This document shows positions 16,466-26,231 of a DNA stretch of 60,999 nucleotides, piece by piece. The DNA is from CAZSDP01 sp964605665. GTDB lineage: Bacteria > Planctomycetota > UBA8108 > UBA1146. Within the stretch, counting starts at the first letter, position 1. Each line of letters starts with the position of its first letter. The notes below the pieces were generated by a model. It was not told the DNA's origin, did no database searches, and saw only the letters and a list, made by a program, of their open reading frames with translations. Position numbers and translations under genes: made by a program. Location: NCBI GenBank assembly GCA_964605665.1, contig CAZSDP010000026.1:1-60999 (forward strand). The letters run 5' to 3'.

Positions 16466-17529
16466 TTCGATCGATGGAGCCATTCAGGGAAGGGGCCTCG
16501 ACAAGCGAGAGAATCGTCGATGCACCGGTCTTGATTCAAGGGCCCGGTGCGATCGGGCGCCTGCTTGCGATGAAACTCTCCAAGGCTGGTTTGCAAGTGG
16601 AGCTTTTGTCGCGCAGTTTACGAGGTCAACACCAATTGACTCTTTTCGAAGGGCGTGGTGCAGGCCAACGCGCGCAACATTCCGCGAGTCTCCGTTTCCG
16701 CTCTATAGAGGATGACGCAGACCCGAGGTTTGGGTTACTCGTCGTGACGACGAAGGCATACGATGTCGCAGAAGCGATCAGTGTTGGAGTGAAGCACCTG
16801 TTGCCGGGGGCGCCAATTCTCGTCCTTTCCAATGGCCTCGGACACGATGAGTCACTTCTCGAATTTGGCGGAGATCAACCGAAGCTCCTCGGAACAATCG
16901 CATGTGGAGCGATCGCTGAAACTCACGGACGCATCGGTAAAACAGAGTTCGTCGTGCGTTCATTCGGCGACGGTCCGATTCGCCTCGGTCCTCCTCTCGG
17001 TGGCGCCGAGCCAGCGATTTCCCAAACAGTGGGGATGTTGCTGAGTCGCGGAGGCTTCGAGGTTCATTGCGTTGAAGATGGTCGTCAGGCCCAATGGGAA
17101 AAAGCAGCCCTCAACTGCGGGTTGAATCCGGTGGCCTCTCTACTCGGAGAGCCCAATGGGGAAATCCCGAGAAGCGCCTACTTCCATTGGGCAATCGAGG
17201 CTGCCCGGGAAACCGCACAGATCGGCCGCGCGAGCGGGTTGCGACTTCCTGAAAGAGGGTGGCGCGTTCGTCTTGCTGAACTCTGTGCTCGGACCGCGCA
17301 GAATCAGTGCTCCATGTTGCAAGATCTGCAGGCCGGCCGACGTCTGGAGATTGATCACTTGAATGGTTGGGTCGCGCGTCGAGGTGCTCGGCTCGCAGTT
17401 CCCACTCCGAGAAACAAAAATTTCGCCGATTTACTCGCCAGCAAGAGATCGCAAGATCTTCTTCGCTGGCAACAGACCCTTCGACAATCGAAGGGTCTCA
17501 AGCAGACGAAAGTCTCTTCGTTGGGATGA
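16462..17529 (+). CDS. panE: 2-dehydropantoate 2-reductase
   Basis: PanE reduces ketopantoate to pantoate with NADPH, the step after PanB. The 355-residue protein has a Rossmann nucleotide motif GPGAIGRLLAMKLSKAG, the central VVTTKAYDV and ILVLSNGLGHDE segments, and the C-terminal helical domain with WEKAALNCGLNPVASLL carrying the conserved Lys and Asn of the ketopantoate site. It also has an N-terminal extension of about 20 residues before the Rossmann strand, so the true start could be further in. It is coupled to panB through an ATGA overlap. The following gene is gyrA, 85 nt downstream. Confidence 0.92.
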   Translation: MIRSMEPFREGASTSERIVDAPVLIQGPGAIGRLLAMKLSKAGLQVELLSRSLRGQHQLTLFEGRGAGQRAQHSASLRFRSIEDDADPRFGLLVVTTKAYDVAEAISVGVKHLLPGAPILVLSNGLGHDESLLEFGGDQPKLLGTIACGAIAETHGRIGKTEFVVRSFGDGPIRLGPPLGGAEPAISQTVGMLLSRGGFEVHCVEDGRQAQWEKAALNCGLNPVASLLGEPNGEIPRSAYFHWAIEAARETAQIGRASGLRLPERGWRVRLAELCARTAQNQCSMLQDLQAGRRLEIDHLNGWVARRGARLAVPTPRNKNFADLLASKRSQDLLRWQQTLRQSKGLKQTKVSSLG

Positions 17530-17614
17530 GAGCCTTGGCTCCATTGATCGAAGAGTCACTCGCAAGGTAGAAACCTAGCGCGAGAAAAACCGAGACGAAC
17601 CGGAGATCGACACG

Positions 17615-20158
17615 ATGGAAAATGACTCCCGGATCCAGCCTCTGAGCATCGAAGAGGAGATGAAGGGGTCGTACCTCACGTACGCGATGAGCGTGATCAT
17701 TCAGCGCGCGCTTCCCGACGTCAGGGATGGCCTCAAACCTTCTCAACGGCGCATACTGGTTGCGATGAACGACTTGAACCTGGGGCCGCGGTCTAAGCAT
17801 CGTAAGTGTGCCAAGATCGCTGGTGATACATCGGGTAACTATCACCCACACGGTGAGTCTGTTATCTATCCGACACTTGTTCGGATGGCCCAAGAGTTCA
17901 ACATGAGGGAGCTCCTGGTCAATGGCCAGGGCAACTTCGGCTCGATCGATGGTGACCCCCCCGCCGCGATGCGATACACGGAAGCTCGCATGACGGCGGC
18001 GACCACCGAAATGCTCGAGGACATCGACAAAGACACCGTCGACTTTGTCCGAAACTACGATGACACCCGAGACGAGCCGACTGTTCTTCCCGGAAAGTTC
18101 CCCAACCTTCTCGTCAACGGTGGTTCCGGAATCGCCGTGGGAATGGCGACCAGCTTTGCGCCTCACAACCTGCGCGAGGTTGGCGAAGCGCTGCTACAGA
18201 TTCTCGATGACCCGGATACACCACTTGCAGAGCTGATGGAGAAGGTCCCCGGGCCAGATTTTCCAACTGGCGGGGTGATCTGTGGTCGCAAGGGGATACT
18301 CAGTGCTTACACCAAGGGCCGAGGGATTCTCACGCTTCGCGCGAAAGTTCATACCGAAGAAGTAAAAAAGAAGACCCACCTTATCGTGACGGAAATCCCC
18401 TATCAGGTTTCCAAAGCGAAGCTGGCCTCCGATATCGCCAATGGGGTGAAGGAAGGCCGGTTGAGTGGGATCTCCGATGTTCGTGACGAGTCGGATAGCC
18501 GCACCGGCATCCGTTTGGTCGTCGAACTCAAGCGAGGTGAAAACGACGAAGTGGTGCTGAACCAGCTCTACAAGCACACCCCACTTCAAACCAGCTTTAG
18601 CATTCAGCAGATCGCTCTCGTCGATGGTCGCCCGCGCACCCTCAACCTCAGAGAGTTACTGAGTTTGTATCGCGAGCACCGCATTGTCGTGATTCGTCGT
18701 CGATCTCACTATTTGCTCGAAAAAGCGGAATACAAAGCGCACATCCTCGAAGGCTATTTGATCGCGCTCGACAACATCGATCGAATCATCGAGCTGATTA
18801 GAAACTCTCACACTGTCGACGAAGCGCGTTCTTCTTTGATGGGTGAGTTTGGCCTGACAAAGATCCAGTCTGACGCCATTTTGCAGATGCGCCTCCAGAG
18901 GCTCACCGGGCTAGAGAGACTGAAGATCGAAGAGGATCTTGCAAAGACCAAGGAAGAGATCGATTACCACCGGCAAGTCTTGACCAATGAAAAGCTCGTC
19001 CTCGAGATTATTCGTGAGGACGTTCATGACTTGATGAAGAAGTTCCCCTCAAAGCGTCGCAGCGAGATTATCGATGCGGTGGAGGAGATCGACATCGGTG
19101 ACCTCATTGCCGAAGAGCAGGTGGTTGTCACCCTGAGCCATCAGGGTTACGTGAAGCGCACTCCGGTTTCGACGTATCGCAGCCAGGGGCGCGGTGGAAG
19201 CGGTGTGTCAGGGGGGAAGGCGCGAGAGGGAGACTTTATCAAGAGTCTCTACATCGCAGGCACGCACGACACGATCCTATTCTTTACCGATCGAGGAAAG
19301 GTTTACTGGAAGAAGGTCTACGAGATTCCAGACATGGGTCGAACCTCGCTCGGTCGCGCAATCGTCAACATTCTTCCGCTTGAGAAAGAAGAGCGAGTTC
19401 TCTCCTCGATTCAGGTGAGAGATTTCGATGACCGGATGGTGGTCTTTGCCACCAGAAACGGAGTCGTTAAGAAGACAGCGCTTGCTGCGTACTCTCGCCC
19501 GAAAAAGACCGGAATCATCGCGATCAAGATCGAGGAAGGGGACACGCTGATCGGGGTAGCTCTTACCCGGGGCGACGATGAGATCATCCTCTCTTCCGCA
19601 AACGGGATGGCGATTCGGTTTGCCGAGGGAGATGTCCGAGAGATGGGCAGAGCTTCTCGAGGAGTGCGTGGCATTGCTCTCGTCGACTCCGACAAGGTTG
19701 TCGGGATGACGGTTGTTCGTGACGGAGGGTCACTCCTCACTGTTTGCCAAAACGGTTATGGAAAACGAACCCTCTTCGAAGAATATCGCTGCCAGAAGCG
19801 CGGGGGAAAAGGCCTGATCGACATCCGAACGACGGAGCGCAATGGCCCAGTGGTCACCGCGCACGCCATTGTCGGGGACCCAGATATGATGTTGATGACG
19901 CAGGGTGGAATGTTGGTGCGCATCGCGATGACGGGTGTCCGTGATATTGGAAGAAACACGCAAGGAGTTCGACTAATTCGCGTCAAAGATGGCGACCAAT
20001 TGGTTGGTGCCGAACTTGTCGAAGAGGCGGACGAAGAGGCCGAATCGGTGCCGGTTGCTGAACTTGCGGATGATTCAGACGCGACGCCGCCAGAAGCGGA
20101 GACAGGTGAAGAGAGTACATCCCCTGACGATTCTTCAGGCGACGACAACAACAGCTAG
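17615..20158 (+). CDS. gyrA: DNA gyrase subunit A
   Basis: GyrA cuts and rejoins DNA in gyrase. The 847-residue product has the catalytic Tyr121 in AAMRYTEAR and the quinolone-determining region HPHGESVIYP, where Ser82 corresponds to E. coli Ser83 and Pro86 to Asp87. A six-bladed C-terminal domain contains the GyrA box QGRGGSG, which distinguishes gyrase from topoisomerase IV. The tail after about residue 795 is strongly acidic (EEADEEAES...GDDNNS). The ATG follows a GGAG stretch. A strong terminator lies just after the stop. Confidence 0.97.
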   Translation: MENDSRIQPLSIEEEMKGSYLTYAMSVIIQRALPDVRDGLKPSQRRILVAMNDLNLGPRSKHRKCAKIAGDTSGNYHPHGESVIYPTLVRMAQEFNMRELLVNGQGNFGSIDGDPPAAMRYTEARMTAATTEMLEDIDKDTVDFVRNYDDTRDEPTVLPGKFPNLLVNGGSGIAVGMATSFAPHNLREVGEALLQILDDPDTPLAELMEKVPGPDFPTGGVICGRKGILSAYTKGRGILTLRAKVHTEEVKKKTHLIVTEIPYQVSKAKLASDIANGVKEGRLSGISDVRDESDSRTGIRLVVELKRGENDEVVLNQLYKHTPLQTSFSIQQIALVDGRPRTLNLRELLSLYREHRIVVIRRRSHYLLEKAEYKAHILEGYLIALDNIDRIIELIRNSHTVDEARSSLMGEFGLTKIQSDAILQMRLQRLTGLERLKIEEDLAKTKEEIDYHRQVLTNEKLVLEIIREDVHDLMKKFPSKRRSEIIDAVEEIDIGDLIAEEQVVVTLSHQGYVKRTPVSTYRSQGRGGSGVSGGKAREGDFIKSLYIAGTHDTILFFTDRGKVYWKKVYEIPDMGRTSLGRAIVNILPLEKEERVLSSIQVRDFDDRMVVFATRNGVVKKTALAAYSRPKKTGIIAIKIEEGDTLIGVALTRGDDEIILSSANGMAIRFAEGDVREMGRASRGVRGIALVDSDKVVGMTVVRDGGSLLTVCQNGYGKRTLFEEYRCQKRGGKGLIDIRTTERNGPVVTAHAIVGDPDMMLMTQGGMLVRIAMTGVRDIGRNTQGVRLIRVKDGDQLVGAELVEEADEEAESVPVAELADDSDATPPEAETGEESTSPDDSSGDDNNS

Positions 20159-20175
20159 ATTCACTTTGTTTTTCT

Positions 20176-20219
20176 AATCATCGGCGCCGCTGGATCTCTA
20201 GCGGCGCCGATGATTTTTT
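20176..20219 (+). terminator. Strong intrinsic terminator of gyrA
   Basis: A perfect 16-bp stem (AATCATCGGCGCCGCT pairing with AGCGGCGCCGATGATT) encloses an 8-nt loop and runs into a T-tract. It begins 17 nt after the gyrA stop. This is the clearest intrinsic terminator of the window and closes the gyrB-panB-panE-gyrA block. Confidence 0.93.
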
Positions 20220-20950
20220 GGCGGCCAAGAACTTCGTCCTTCCTGCCCAGGGTCTGTCAAGAGGTTTTCGTCTATCGCTCTTCTTTGGCGGGAGCCGTTC
20301 GCTCGGGGAACGATCGGTCCCTTCTGAACACGGCTCAATCTTGAAAAGTTCTGTCGATCGTTGACGTTGCTCTTTTGCTTGTCAGTACCTGCGATCGTTG
20401 GTTGGGTTCTTCCGGTGGGCGACTTTTAAATTTGCCCCGTGTTTCTTGGACCTAACGGCTTGTTCTCCCATCGCTAAGATGGCATCAATTAAGGATGGTC
20501 AGAGGTCGGATCAGCGTTCATGGGGAGATCGGGGGAAGCAAACGTGCTGCCGTCGCTCCCCGGGTACCCAGGAGCCAGTTCGTGGACTTGGGGCCTTCTC
20601 AATCGCTGGTTTTGTGGGAGTGCTCAGCTGGGATCGCTGTTTAAGTGACCCCGCTGAGATCTTGCACCCGCACTCGATCGGGTCTTCGGGTGAAGGCGGA
20701 CGCTGACTATTGTGGGTCCGACGTTTCGGATTCCTAAGAATACAGAACTTCATGGGGAGCTGACAGAAGCTCCGAGATCGCGATTACCGTTTACTGGCTC
20801 ACACGCGAGGCGGGGCCATGAACGCGATTGATGATTGCCAAGGCGCAAGAATCTGGATCGCGATTCGGATTAGAAACTGGAACGATTGCTCAACCTATCG
20901 GTAGGGCTGCAACTGGTTTCCTTCTGCACTCCTGGGATCGAGCGCTGCCG
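20220..20950. other. Intergenic, gyrA to XPB helicase
   Basis: About 730 nt with no gene I can support. Open frames here have no recognisable domain and biased composition. GATCGTTG occurs twice near 20355-20400. No RNA fold was recognised. The promoter of the XPB operon should lie here. Confidence 0.4.
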
Positions 20951-22612
20951 ATGAGCGATCAGCCCCTGGTCGTCCAGAGCGATGGCACGCTGCTGCTCGA
21001 GGTTCATAGCCCCTCGGCGCAGCGTTTAAGACATGAGTTGTCTGCCTTCGCGCACCTCGAAAAGTCGCCAGAGTATTTCCACGAGTACAGGATCACTGCC
21101 ATCAGCCTTTGGAATGCAGCCCAGGCTGGTTGGAGTGAGGAGCGGATCCTCTCTCTACTGGAACAGAACGCCCGCTATCCAGTTCCAAAGCAGCTCATCG
21201 ACAAGGTACGAAGCGCGCTCGCTAAGTTCGGCAGAGTGGAATTGGTGCGCGAAGGGGATGATCTGGTTCTGCGGCAAAGCGAGCCAGGCGATGACATCCT
21301 CGAGATTCTTTGCACGCGGCGAACCCTCGAGCCTTACCTCAAGAATCAGCGCCCGGATGGTTCCTTCTTGATCGATCCCGACCATCGCGGAGTGCTCAAA
21401 GTTGCCTTTATCAAGGTTGGCTTTCCACTCGTTGATCGTGCGGGCTTTGAGCAGGGAGCCGAGCTGGTCGTCCATCTTGAAGACTGTGATCTCCGGGAAT
21501 ACCAAGTGGAGGCTCTCGATGCCTTCTTCGCTGATCAGGGCGGAGGCGGAGGCTCTGGGGTTGTTGTGCTTCCATGCGGTGCAGGCAAGACGATCGTTGG
21601 TCTTGGGCTGATCAGCAGGCTCAACACCGAGACCCTGATCTTAGCCCCGAACATCACTGCGGTGAGACAGTGGAAGAAAGAGATTCTCGCCAAGACCCAA
21701 CTGCCGGAAGAAGCAGTTGGAGAGTATTCTGGCCAAGAAAAAACCATCGCGCCGATCACGATCGCAACGTATCAGATCATGGCGCATCGAAAGGCCAAGA
21801 CAGAGGACTTTACGCATCTCGATCTCTTCGCCGCTCACGATTGGGGCCTGATTATCTATGACGAGGTGCATCTTTTGCCCGCTCCGGTGTTTCGCTTCAC
21901 CGCGGGTATTCAGGCTCGACGCCGCCTCGGGTTGACGGCAACGTTGGTTCGGGAAGATGGTCGCGAAGACGAGGTCTTTACGCTGATAGGCCCCAGGATT
22001 TACGACCTTCCTTGGCGCGATCTGGAGCAGGACGGGTTCATCGCCTCGGTTCGTTGTGTCGAGGTTCGAATCGATTTGCCTCGTGATCGACGTGACGATT
22101 ACTCCGCGGCTGATCGACGTCACCGATTTCGCATTTCATCAGAAAACCCGCTCAAGCTCGACTACCTGGTTCGTTTGCTCAAACGTCACCCAGAAGATCG
22201 TGTTTTGATCATCGGGCAGTACTTACGGCAGCTTCGACGAGTTGCACATCTCATCGGCGCCCCACTCATCACCGGTCACACTCCGCAAGAAGAGCGCGAC
22301 ATTCTCTATGGAAAGTTTCGCCGAGGAGAGATTCCGGTGCTGATCGTGAGCAAGGTGGGGAACTTTGCCGTAGATCTTCCCGACGCATCAGTTGCCATTC
22401 AAATTTCCGGAACCTTTGGTTCCCGCCAGGAAGAAGCACAGCGTCTCGGGCGGGTGTTACGCCCAAAGTCTGATGGACGCACCGCTACCTTTTATTCGCT
22501 CGTGACCCGAGACTCTCGCGACCAGGACTTTGCGCAGCGCCGACAACGGTTCTTGATGGAGCAGGGGTACCAATACGACGTTGAAGAGGTAGCGGAAAGC
22601 ATGACTCAGTGA
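20951..22612 (+). CDS. XPB/Ssl2-family DNA helicase
   Basis: The ~553-residue SF2 helicase is of the bacterial XPB type. The N-terminal half (QSDGTLLLEVHSP; damage-recognition-like domain) precedes motif I LPCGAGKT, a DEVH box (IIYDEVHLLPAP), motif III LTATLVREDGRE containing the XPB-specific RED triplet, and C-terminal helicase motifs with QEEAQRLGRVLRPK (motif VI). XPB unwinds DNA 3' to 5' in nucleotide excision repair and transcription in eukaryotes; bacterial roles are poorly known. The ATG at 20951 matches where homology begins; an extended frame reaches 20828. It overlaps the next gene by 4 nt (GTGA). Confidence 0.88.
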   Translation: MSDQPLVVQSDGTLLLEVHSPSAQRLRHELSAFAHLEKSPEYFHEYRITAISLWNAAQAGWSEERILSLLEQNARYPVPKQLIDKVRSALAKFGRVELVREGDDLVLRQSEPGDDILEILCTRRTLEPYLKNQRPDGSFLIDPDHRGVLKVAFIKVGFPLVDRAGFEQGAELVVHLEDCDLREYQVEALDAFFADQGGGGGSGVVVLPCGAGKTIVGLGLISRLNTETLILAPNITAVRQWKKEILAKTQLPEEAVGEYSGQEKTIAPITIATYQIMAHRKAKTEDFTHLDLFAAHDWGLIIYDEVHLLPAPVFRFTAGIQARRRLGLTATLVREDGREDEVFTLIGPRIYDLPWRDLEQDGFIASVRCVEVRIDLPRDRRDDYSAADRRHRFRISSENPLKLDYLVRLLKRHPEDRVLIIGQYLRQLRRVAHLIGAPLITGHTPQEERDILYGKFRRGEIPVLIVSKVGNFAVDLPDASVAIQISGTFGSRQEEAQRLGRVLRPKSDGRTATFYSLVTRDSRDQDFAQRRQRFLMEQGYQYDVEEVAESMTQ

Positions 22613-24627
22613 GCAGCGTTGAGCGATTCATCCATCGGTTGAGAAAAGCCGAGCTCCAGACGATTCACCAGTTCTGGTTGCCAGGAGAGCCCGTGCACAG
22701 CTCTCGGCAAGAACTTATGAATCGAGTCAGCGATGCGCTGCAGCGTGGAAGCGGCATCGAAGAGCGCGTCGCACGGTTGAATCGCGTGCAACGAGAGCTG
22801 ATCGTTACCATTCTCCAAAACAAGAAGAGTCAGCTCGAGACGATTCTGCTGATCGAAAGACTCGAATCCCGCGGGATTTCCAGAATCGAGGTTGAGAGCT
22901 CCTCTCGGATGCTGGTCGAAAGAGGCTTCATCGAGAGGGAGCGACCAGAGGATCAAGGGAGTGCACCCGGCAGGGAGATACTGTCGGTTCCCGATGAGCT
23001 TGCAGTGCACCTGGAGCGGGTCCTCGAGATCGGCGACTTGCCAGTTTCTCCAGCAGACCAACTTAGTCAAAAGCGACTGCCATTCGAGATTGACTTCGAT
23101 GGGGTCGACCTAGAAATACGAATCGACGAACTCGAAGATCCGCAGCTGGCAGAGCTGGTGAGGATCGCAGTTCTTCATCGGGGACTGGCCGATGAGGAAA
23201 CGACAGGCGTGGCGGCGATTCTTGACGGTGAGCCGCTCGCCCGCTCCGATTGGCGGGAGTCTCTCGAAGATGCTGGAATCGGCACAATCGGTAATGTGTC
23301 CCTGCAAGATTTTGGAATCGTGGTTCGTCCCCCCTGTTTGGTCATTTTCCAAGAGTGGATCCAACGACGTGCACGCGCAGATCTCAAAAGGAGTGGTCAG
23401 CCAGACCAGGAGCTTGAGGCCGGGGTCGATCTCACGATCGACATAGAGCGTGTCGCTAGCAGGATCGAAGCTGGCCCGGCGCGATTGACCCGCGGTGGGC
23501 GGGTACCGAAGCGCCTCGCGGAATCGATGAGATCCGAGCTCGCCTTGCCTCGTTTGGTAGATCACCTCGATGGGGACGCAGTGCAACGCGCACTTGTTCT
23601 CGGACTGAGACTCGGAGTTCTCGAGAATTTTGCCGATCACTTGCGCGTTCACGATGATCGGCTCCGCAATTGGAGAAAGCTCGACCTGCTTCGCAAGTCA
23701 CAGATTCTTTTGCAGAAGTTCCTCGACGAAAGTCAGGGAGAGCGTTGGAGTTTTCACCAAGAGACGCTGCGCAAGATCCTCTTGGATCTTCTCATAGAGG
23801 AAAAACCAGAGGAGTGGATCTCTTTGGATGCGCTCATCACCTGTGTTGTTTCCACATATGTTCTCGAGCTGGAAGAACGAGAGGTGCGGGCAGCTCTTCG
23901 GCAGCGCCGAGAAGAGGACTTTGCTCGGGAAAAGCTCCAATCAACCTTCCAGCGGCTGGGGACCGATCTTCTGTACTGGATCGTCAACCGACTGTTGTTG
24001 CTCGGCATCTGCGAGTTGGGCTTAGAGGGTGGCAGGCTGGCGGCTTTTCGAATGACCGCCCTCGGCCAAGAGTTGCTCGGTATCCCCCGAGAGCCCAAGG
24101 AGTGTCGAATTCTCGTGAATCCCGACTTTGAGATCATGCTTTTCACCGAAGGATTGCGTGGAATGCGTTTAGAGTTGGAACTCGCGAGATTTGGACAAAG
24201 AGTTTCTGCGGAGCGGATACGGCGATACCGCGTTGACCGTGAAAGCATGCGGCGAGGAATCCTCACCGGACTTTCAGTCGATGATGTCCTGGAGATCCTG
24301 GAAGACGCATCCAGCCATCCAGTTCCCGATCCGGTGCGGGTCGCGGTCCGTGATTGGGGGCGTGACCTTGATTGGGTGACGGCTCAACCAGCTTTGGTGC
24401 TCGGTGGATTGCGTTCTGAGCGAGCCCAGGAGCTCCGCGATCTGCTGGAGGAAGAGGAGATGCCCCACGTGAGCTCCGAAGATGGAGCTATCGTATTGAC
24501 GGGGTCGTCGGTGGTCGGAAGAAATGGAGCTCCCCCGCCTGCCTTGGAATTGCTCAGGGAGCGGGGATGGCTAGTTCGTGAGGATCGAGGAAGCTCCCTC
24601 GAATTGCGATCGGAGAAGCGGGAATGA
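22609..24627 (+). CDS. Helicase-associated protein, XPB partner
   Basis: The 672-residue protein begins with GTG inside the XPB stop codon. The middle and C-terminal parts (CRILVNPDFEIMLF, FGQRVSAERIRRYRVDRESMRRGILTGLSVDDVLEILEDAS, PVPDPVRVAVRDWG) match the helicase C-terminal/XPB-Ssl2-like DNA-binding family that sits beside XPB in actinobacteria (the Rv0862c type next to Rv0861c). The N-terminal ~150 residues look like a winged-helix arrangement (LIERLESRGISRIEVESSSRMLVERGFIE). It likely binds DNA or XPB, and no nuclease motif was seen. It is translationally coupled on both sides. Confidence 0.75.
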   Translation: MSSVERFIHRLRKAELQTIHQFWLPGEPVHSSRQELMNRVSDALQRGSGIEERVARLNRVQRELIVTILQNKKSQLETILLIERLESRGISRIEVESSSRMLVERGFIERERPEDQGSAPGREILSVPDELAVHLERVLEIGDLPVSPADQLSQKRLPFEIDFDGVDLEIRIDELEDPQLAELVRIAVLHRGLADEETTGVAAILDGEPLARSDWRESLEDAGIGTIGNVSLQDFGIVVRPPCLVIFQEWIQRRARADLKRSGQPDQELEAGVDLTIDIERVASRIEAGPARLTRGGRVPKRLAESMRSELALPRLVDHLDGDAVQRALVLGLRLGVLENFADHLRVHDDRLRNWRKLDLLRKSQILLQKFLDESQGERWSFHQETLRKILLDLLIEEKPEEWISLDALITCVVSTYVLELEEREVRAALRQRREEDFAREKLQSTFQRLGTDLLYWIVNRLLLLGICELGLEGGRLAAFRMTALGQELLGIPREPKECRILVNPDFEIMLFTEGLRGMRLELELARFGQRVSAERIRRYRVDRESMRRGILTGLSVDDVLEILEDASSHPVPDPVRVAVRDWGRDLDWVTAQPALVLGGLRSERAQELRDLLEEEEMPHVSSEDGAIVLTGSSVVGRNGAPPPALELLRERGWLVREDRGSSLELRSEKRE

Positions 24628-25310
24628 TCGGTGAACCAACGACCATTTCGAGAATCGTCGAGTTGATCCATCTTCCGATTCAGCACACGGCCGAGACCCT
24701 GCGCGAAATTTATGCGGAGATTTCTACCTCTTGTGGCTATGACAACTTTATCCGTCAACAAGGTGGAGCTCGCCTCGAGAGTTTAGAGACCGAGTCTGGT
24801 TCGATTTCGCGAGTGACCTTCATGCGGGATCGCATCATTTTTCAAGAAGAGCGGACCAGCTCGGGGCTCGAGCATTTGGTGCGCCGCATCGAGGAAGCGC
24901 TCAAGGTTGCCACGGTGAAGGCCGGCATTCCTTTGCTGATCGCTCGGACGATCACCCAAAGAGCAGTGGCTTCGGTGGCCAATGGTGAAACCGCTTCTAA
25001 CTTCCAGGCTAGAACGGTGTTTCGGTTCGAAGAAGAGGACCTTGCGACTCTCAATCGACCAACCCAAGTCGTGGGATTTCGCCTGAACTTCCCCGCACGC
25101 CAACCCCAAGAGGGTTCACATCGCGTGAGAATCGAAACTTATCTTCGCGATCCGGCTTCGCTCTTTATCGAGGATGTCGGCACCTTCAAGGTACCAGTGC
25201 AAGCTCAAGATCAGAGCAGATTGAAGACCGAGCTCCGAGAGGTAGAGGAATTCTTAGGATCCCACCTCACCGCTTTTCTCAATCGTCTGAGCTTCACAGA
25301 CAATGAGTGA
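24624..25310 (+). CDS. Unknown protein, third gene of XPB operon
   Basis: I do not recognise this 228-residue protein. It starts with ATGA overlapping the upstream stop, so it is coupled to the XPB partner gene. It is soluble, mixed alpha/beta by appearance, and has no signal peptide, membrane segment or Cys cluster. Visible blocks are an N-terminal FxxxIxxLP-like stretch, a central long helix (EHLVRRIEEALKVATVKAG), a beta-rich stretch with VVGFRLNFP and VRIETYLRDP, and a C-terminal helix. It lacks the acidic catalytic pattern of the archaeal XPB partner nuclease Bax1. The context suggests a role linked to the helicase. Confidence 0.7.
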   Translation: MIGEPTTISRIVELIHLPIQHTAETLREIYAEISTSCGYDNFIRQQGGARLESLETESGSISRVTFMRDRIIFQEERTSSGLEHLVRRIEEALKVATVKAGIPLLIARTITQRAVASVANGETASNFQARTVFRFEEEDLATLNRPTQVVGFRLNFPARQPQEGSHRVRIETYLRDPASLFIEDVGTFKVPVQAQDQSRLKTELREVEEFLGSHLTAFLNRLSFTDNE

Positions 25311-25365
25311 CGGTGGCGAAGAGTAGACCATCGATTGGGTTGATGCTTGTTTGTGATAGGCAGCG

Positions 25366-26157
25366 ATGATTCGCCAAGTAGCACTCTTTCAGTTTGATGC
25401 CTGCGAACAGAATCGAAGCGGAAACCTCTCTCGCGTGGCGGAGGCTGCTCGAGTTGCGACAGAGACCTCCGCGGACATCCTCGTGTTGCCAGAGATGTGG
25501 CCATGTGGTTATGACCTTGTGGCAGCCACCGCAGAAGAGGGCTGGGAGCGAGAACAACTCGCCGTAAAAGAACTGTCGCAACAACACTCGTTGGCAATTG
25601 TGGGATCGATGTTGGAATCGATGACAGATTCGACAGATCCCCGCCCTGCAAATTGTGCATTCGCGCACGAACAAGGCAAAGAAGTCGCGCGCTATCGAAA
25701 GGCCCATCTCTTCGCACCGCTCGGTGAGGATCGGACGGTACGTGCGGGAGATGAATACCCGCAGGTTTTCCGATTAGCGGGGATCCGGGTAGCGATGGCG
25801 ATTTGCTACGACTTGCGGTTTCCTGAGCTGTTTCGTCCCGCTGCAGTTGCCGGCCTCGACTTGCTCGTGATCTGTGCTCAATGGCCTGAAGCCCGAATTT
25901 CTCAGTGGCGTGCGCTTCTGGTAGCAAGGGCGATTGAGAACCAGTGTTTCGTGGCAGGGGTCAATCGACGCGGCCTGATGGGAGAGACCTTATTTGGCGG
26001 TCACTCACTCCTCGTTTCCCCGACCGGCGAAGTGATCGTCGATGCCGGTGTTGAAGAGGGCTTGTTCTATGGGTGTATCGACACTGCGGTGGTGAATGAT
26101 CTCAGGTCAAATTTCCCGGTACTCGATGACTGCCGGCATGATCTGAACAATCCGTAA
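25366..26157 (+). CDS. Nitrilase-superfamily amidohydrolase
   Basis: The 263-residue protein shows the complete Glu-Lys-Cys triad of carbon-nitrogen hydrolases: Glu in VLPEMWPCGY, Lys in RYRKAHLF and Cys in AICYDLRFPELFR. These enzymes cleave amide or nitrile C-N bonds. The single-domain size and the DLRFPE context resemble omega-amidase/NIT2 and deaminated-glutathione amidase-like members, but the substrate cannot be fixed from sequence. It starts 55 nt after the XPB operon's last gene, on the same strand, and may be read through. Confidence 0.88.
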   Translation: MIRQVALFQFDACEQNRSGNLSRVAEAARVATETSADILVLPEMWPCGYDLVAATAEEGWEREQLAVKELSQQHSLAIVGSMLESMTDSTDPRPANCAFAHEQGKEVARYRKAHLFAPLGEDRTVRAGDEYPQVFRLAGIRVAMAICYDLRFPELFRPAAVAGLDLLVICAQWPEARISQWRALLVARAIENQCFVAGVNRRGLMGETLFGGHSLLVSPTGEVIVDAGVEEGLFYGCIDTAVVNDLRSNFPVLDDCRHDLNNP

Positions 26158-26231
26158 TAAGGCTGAAAAGCGCGAACTCACCTTGTTGAGCAATATGAGG
26201 TTCTGTGCTTTTCAAAGCACCGAATGAGGCG

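Noticed and set aside
20398..20706. 102-residue open frame between gyrA and XPB
   Set aside because: No domain, no ribosome site, biased composition and position in an intergenic region after a terminator.
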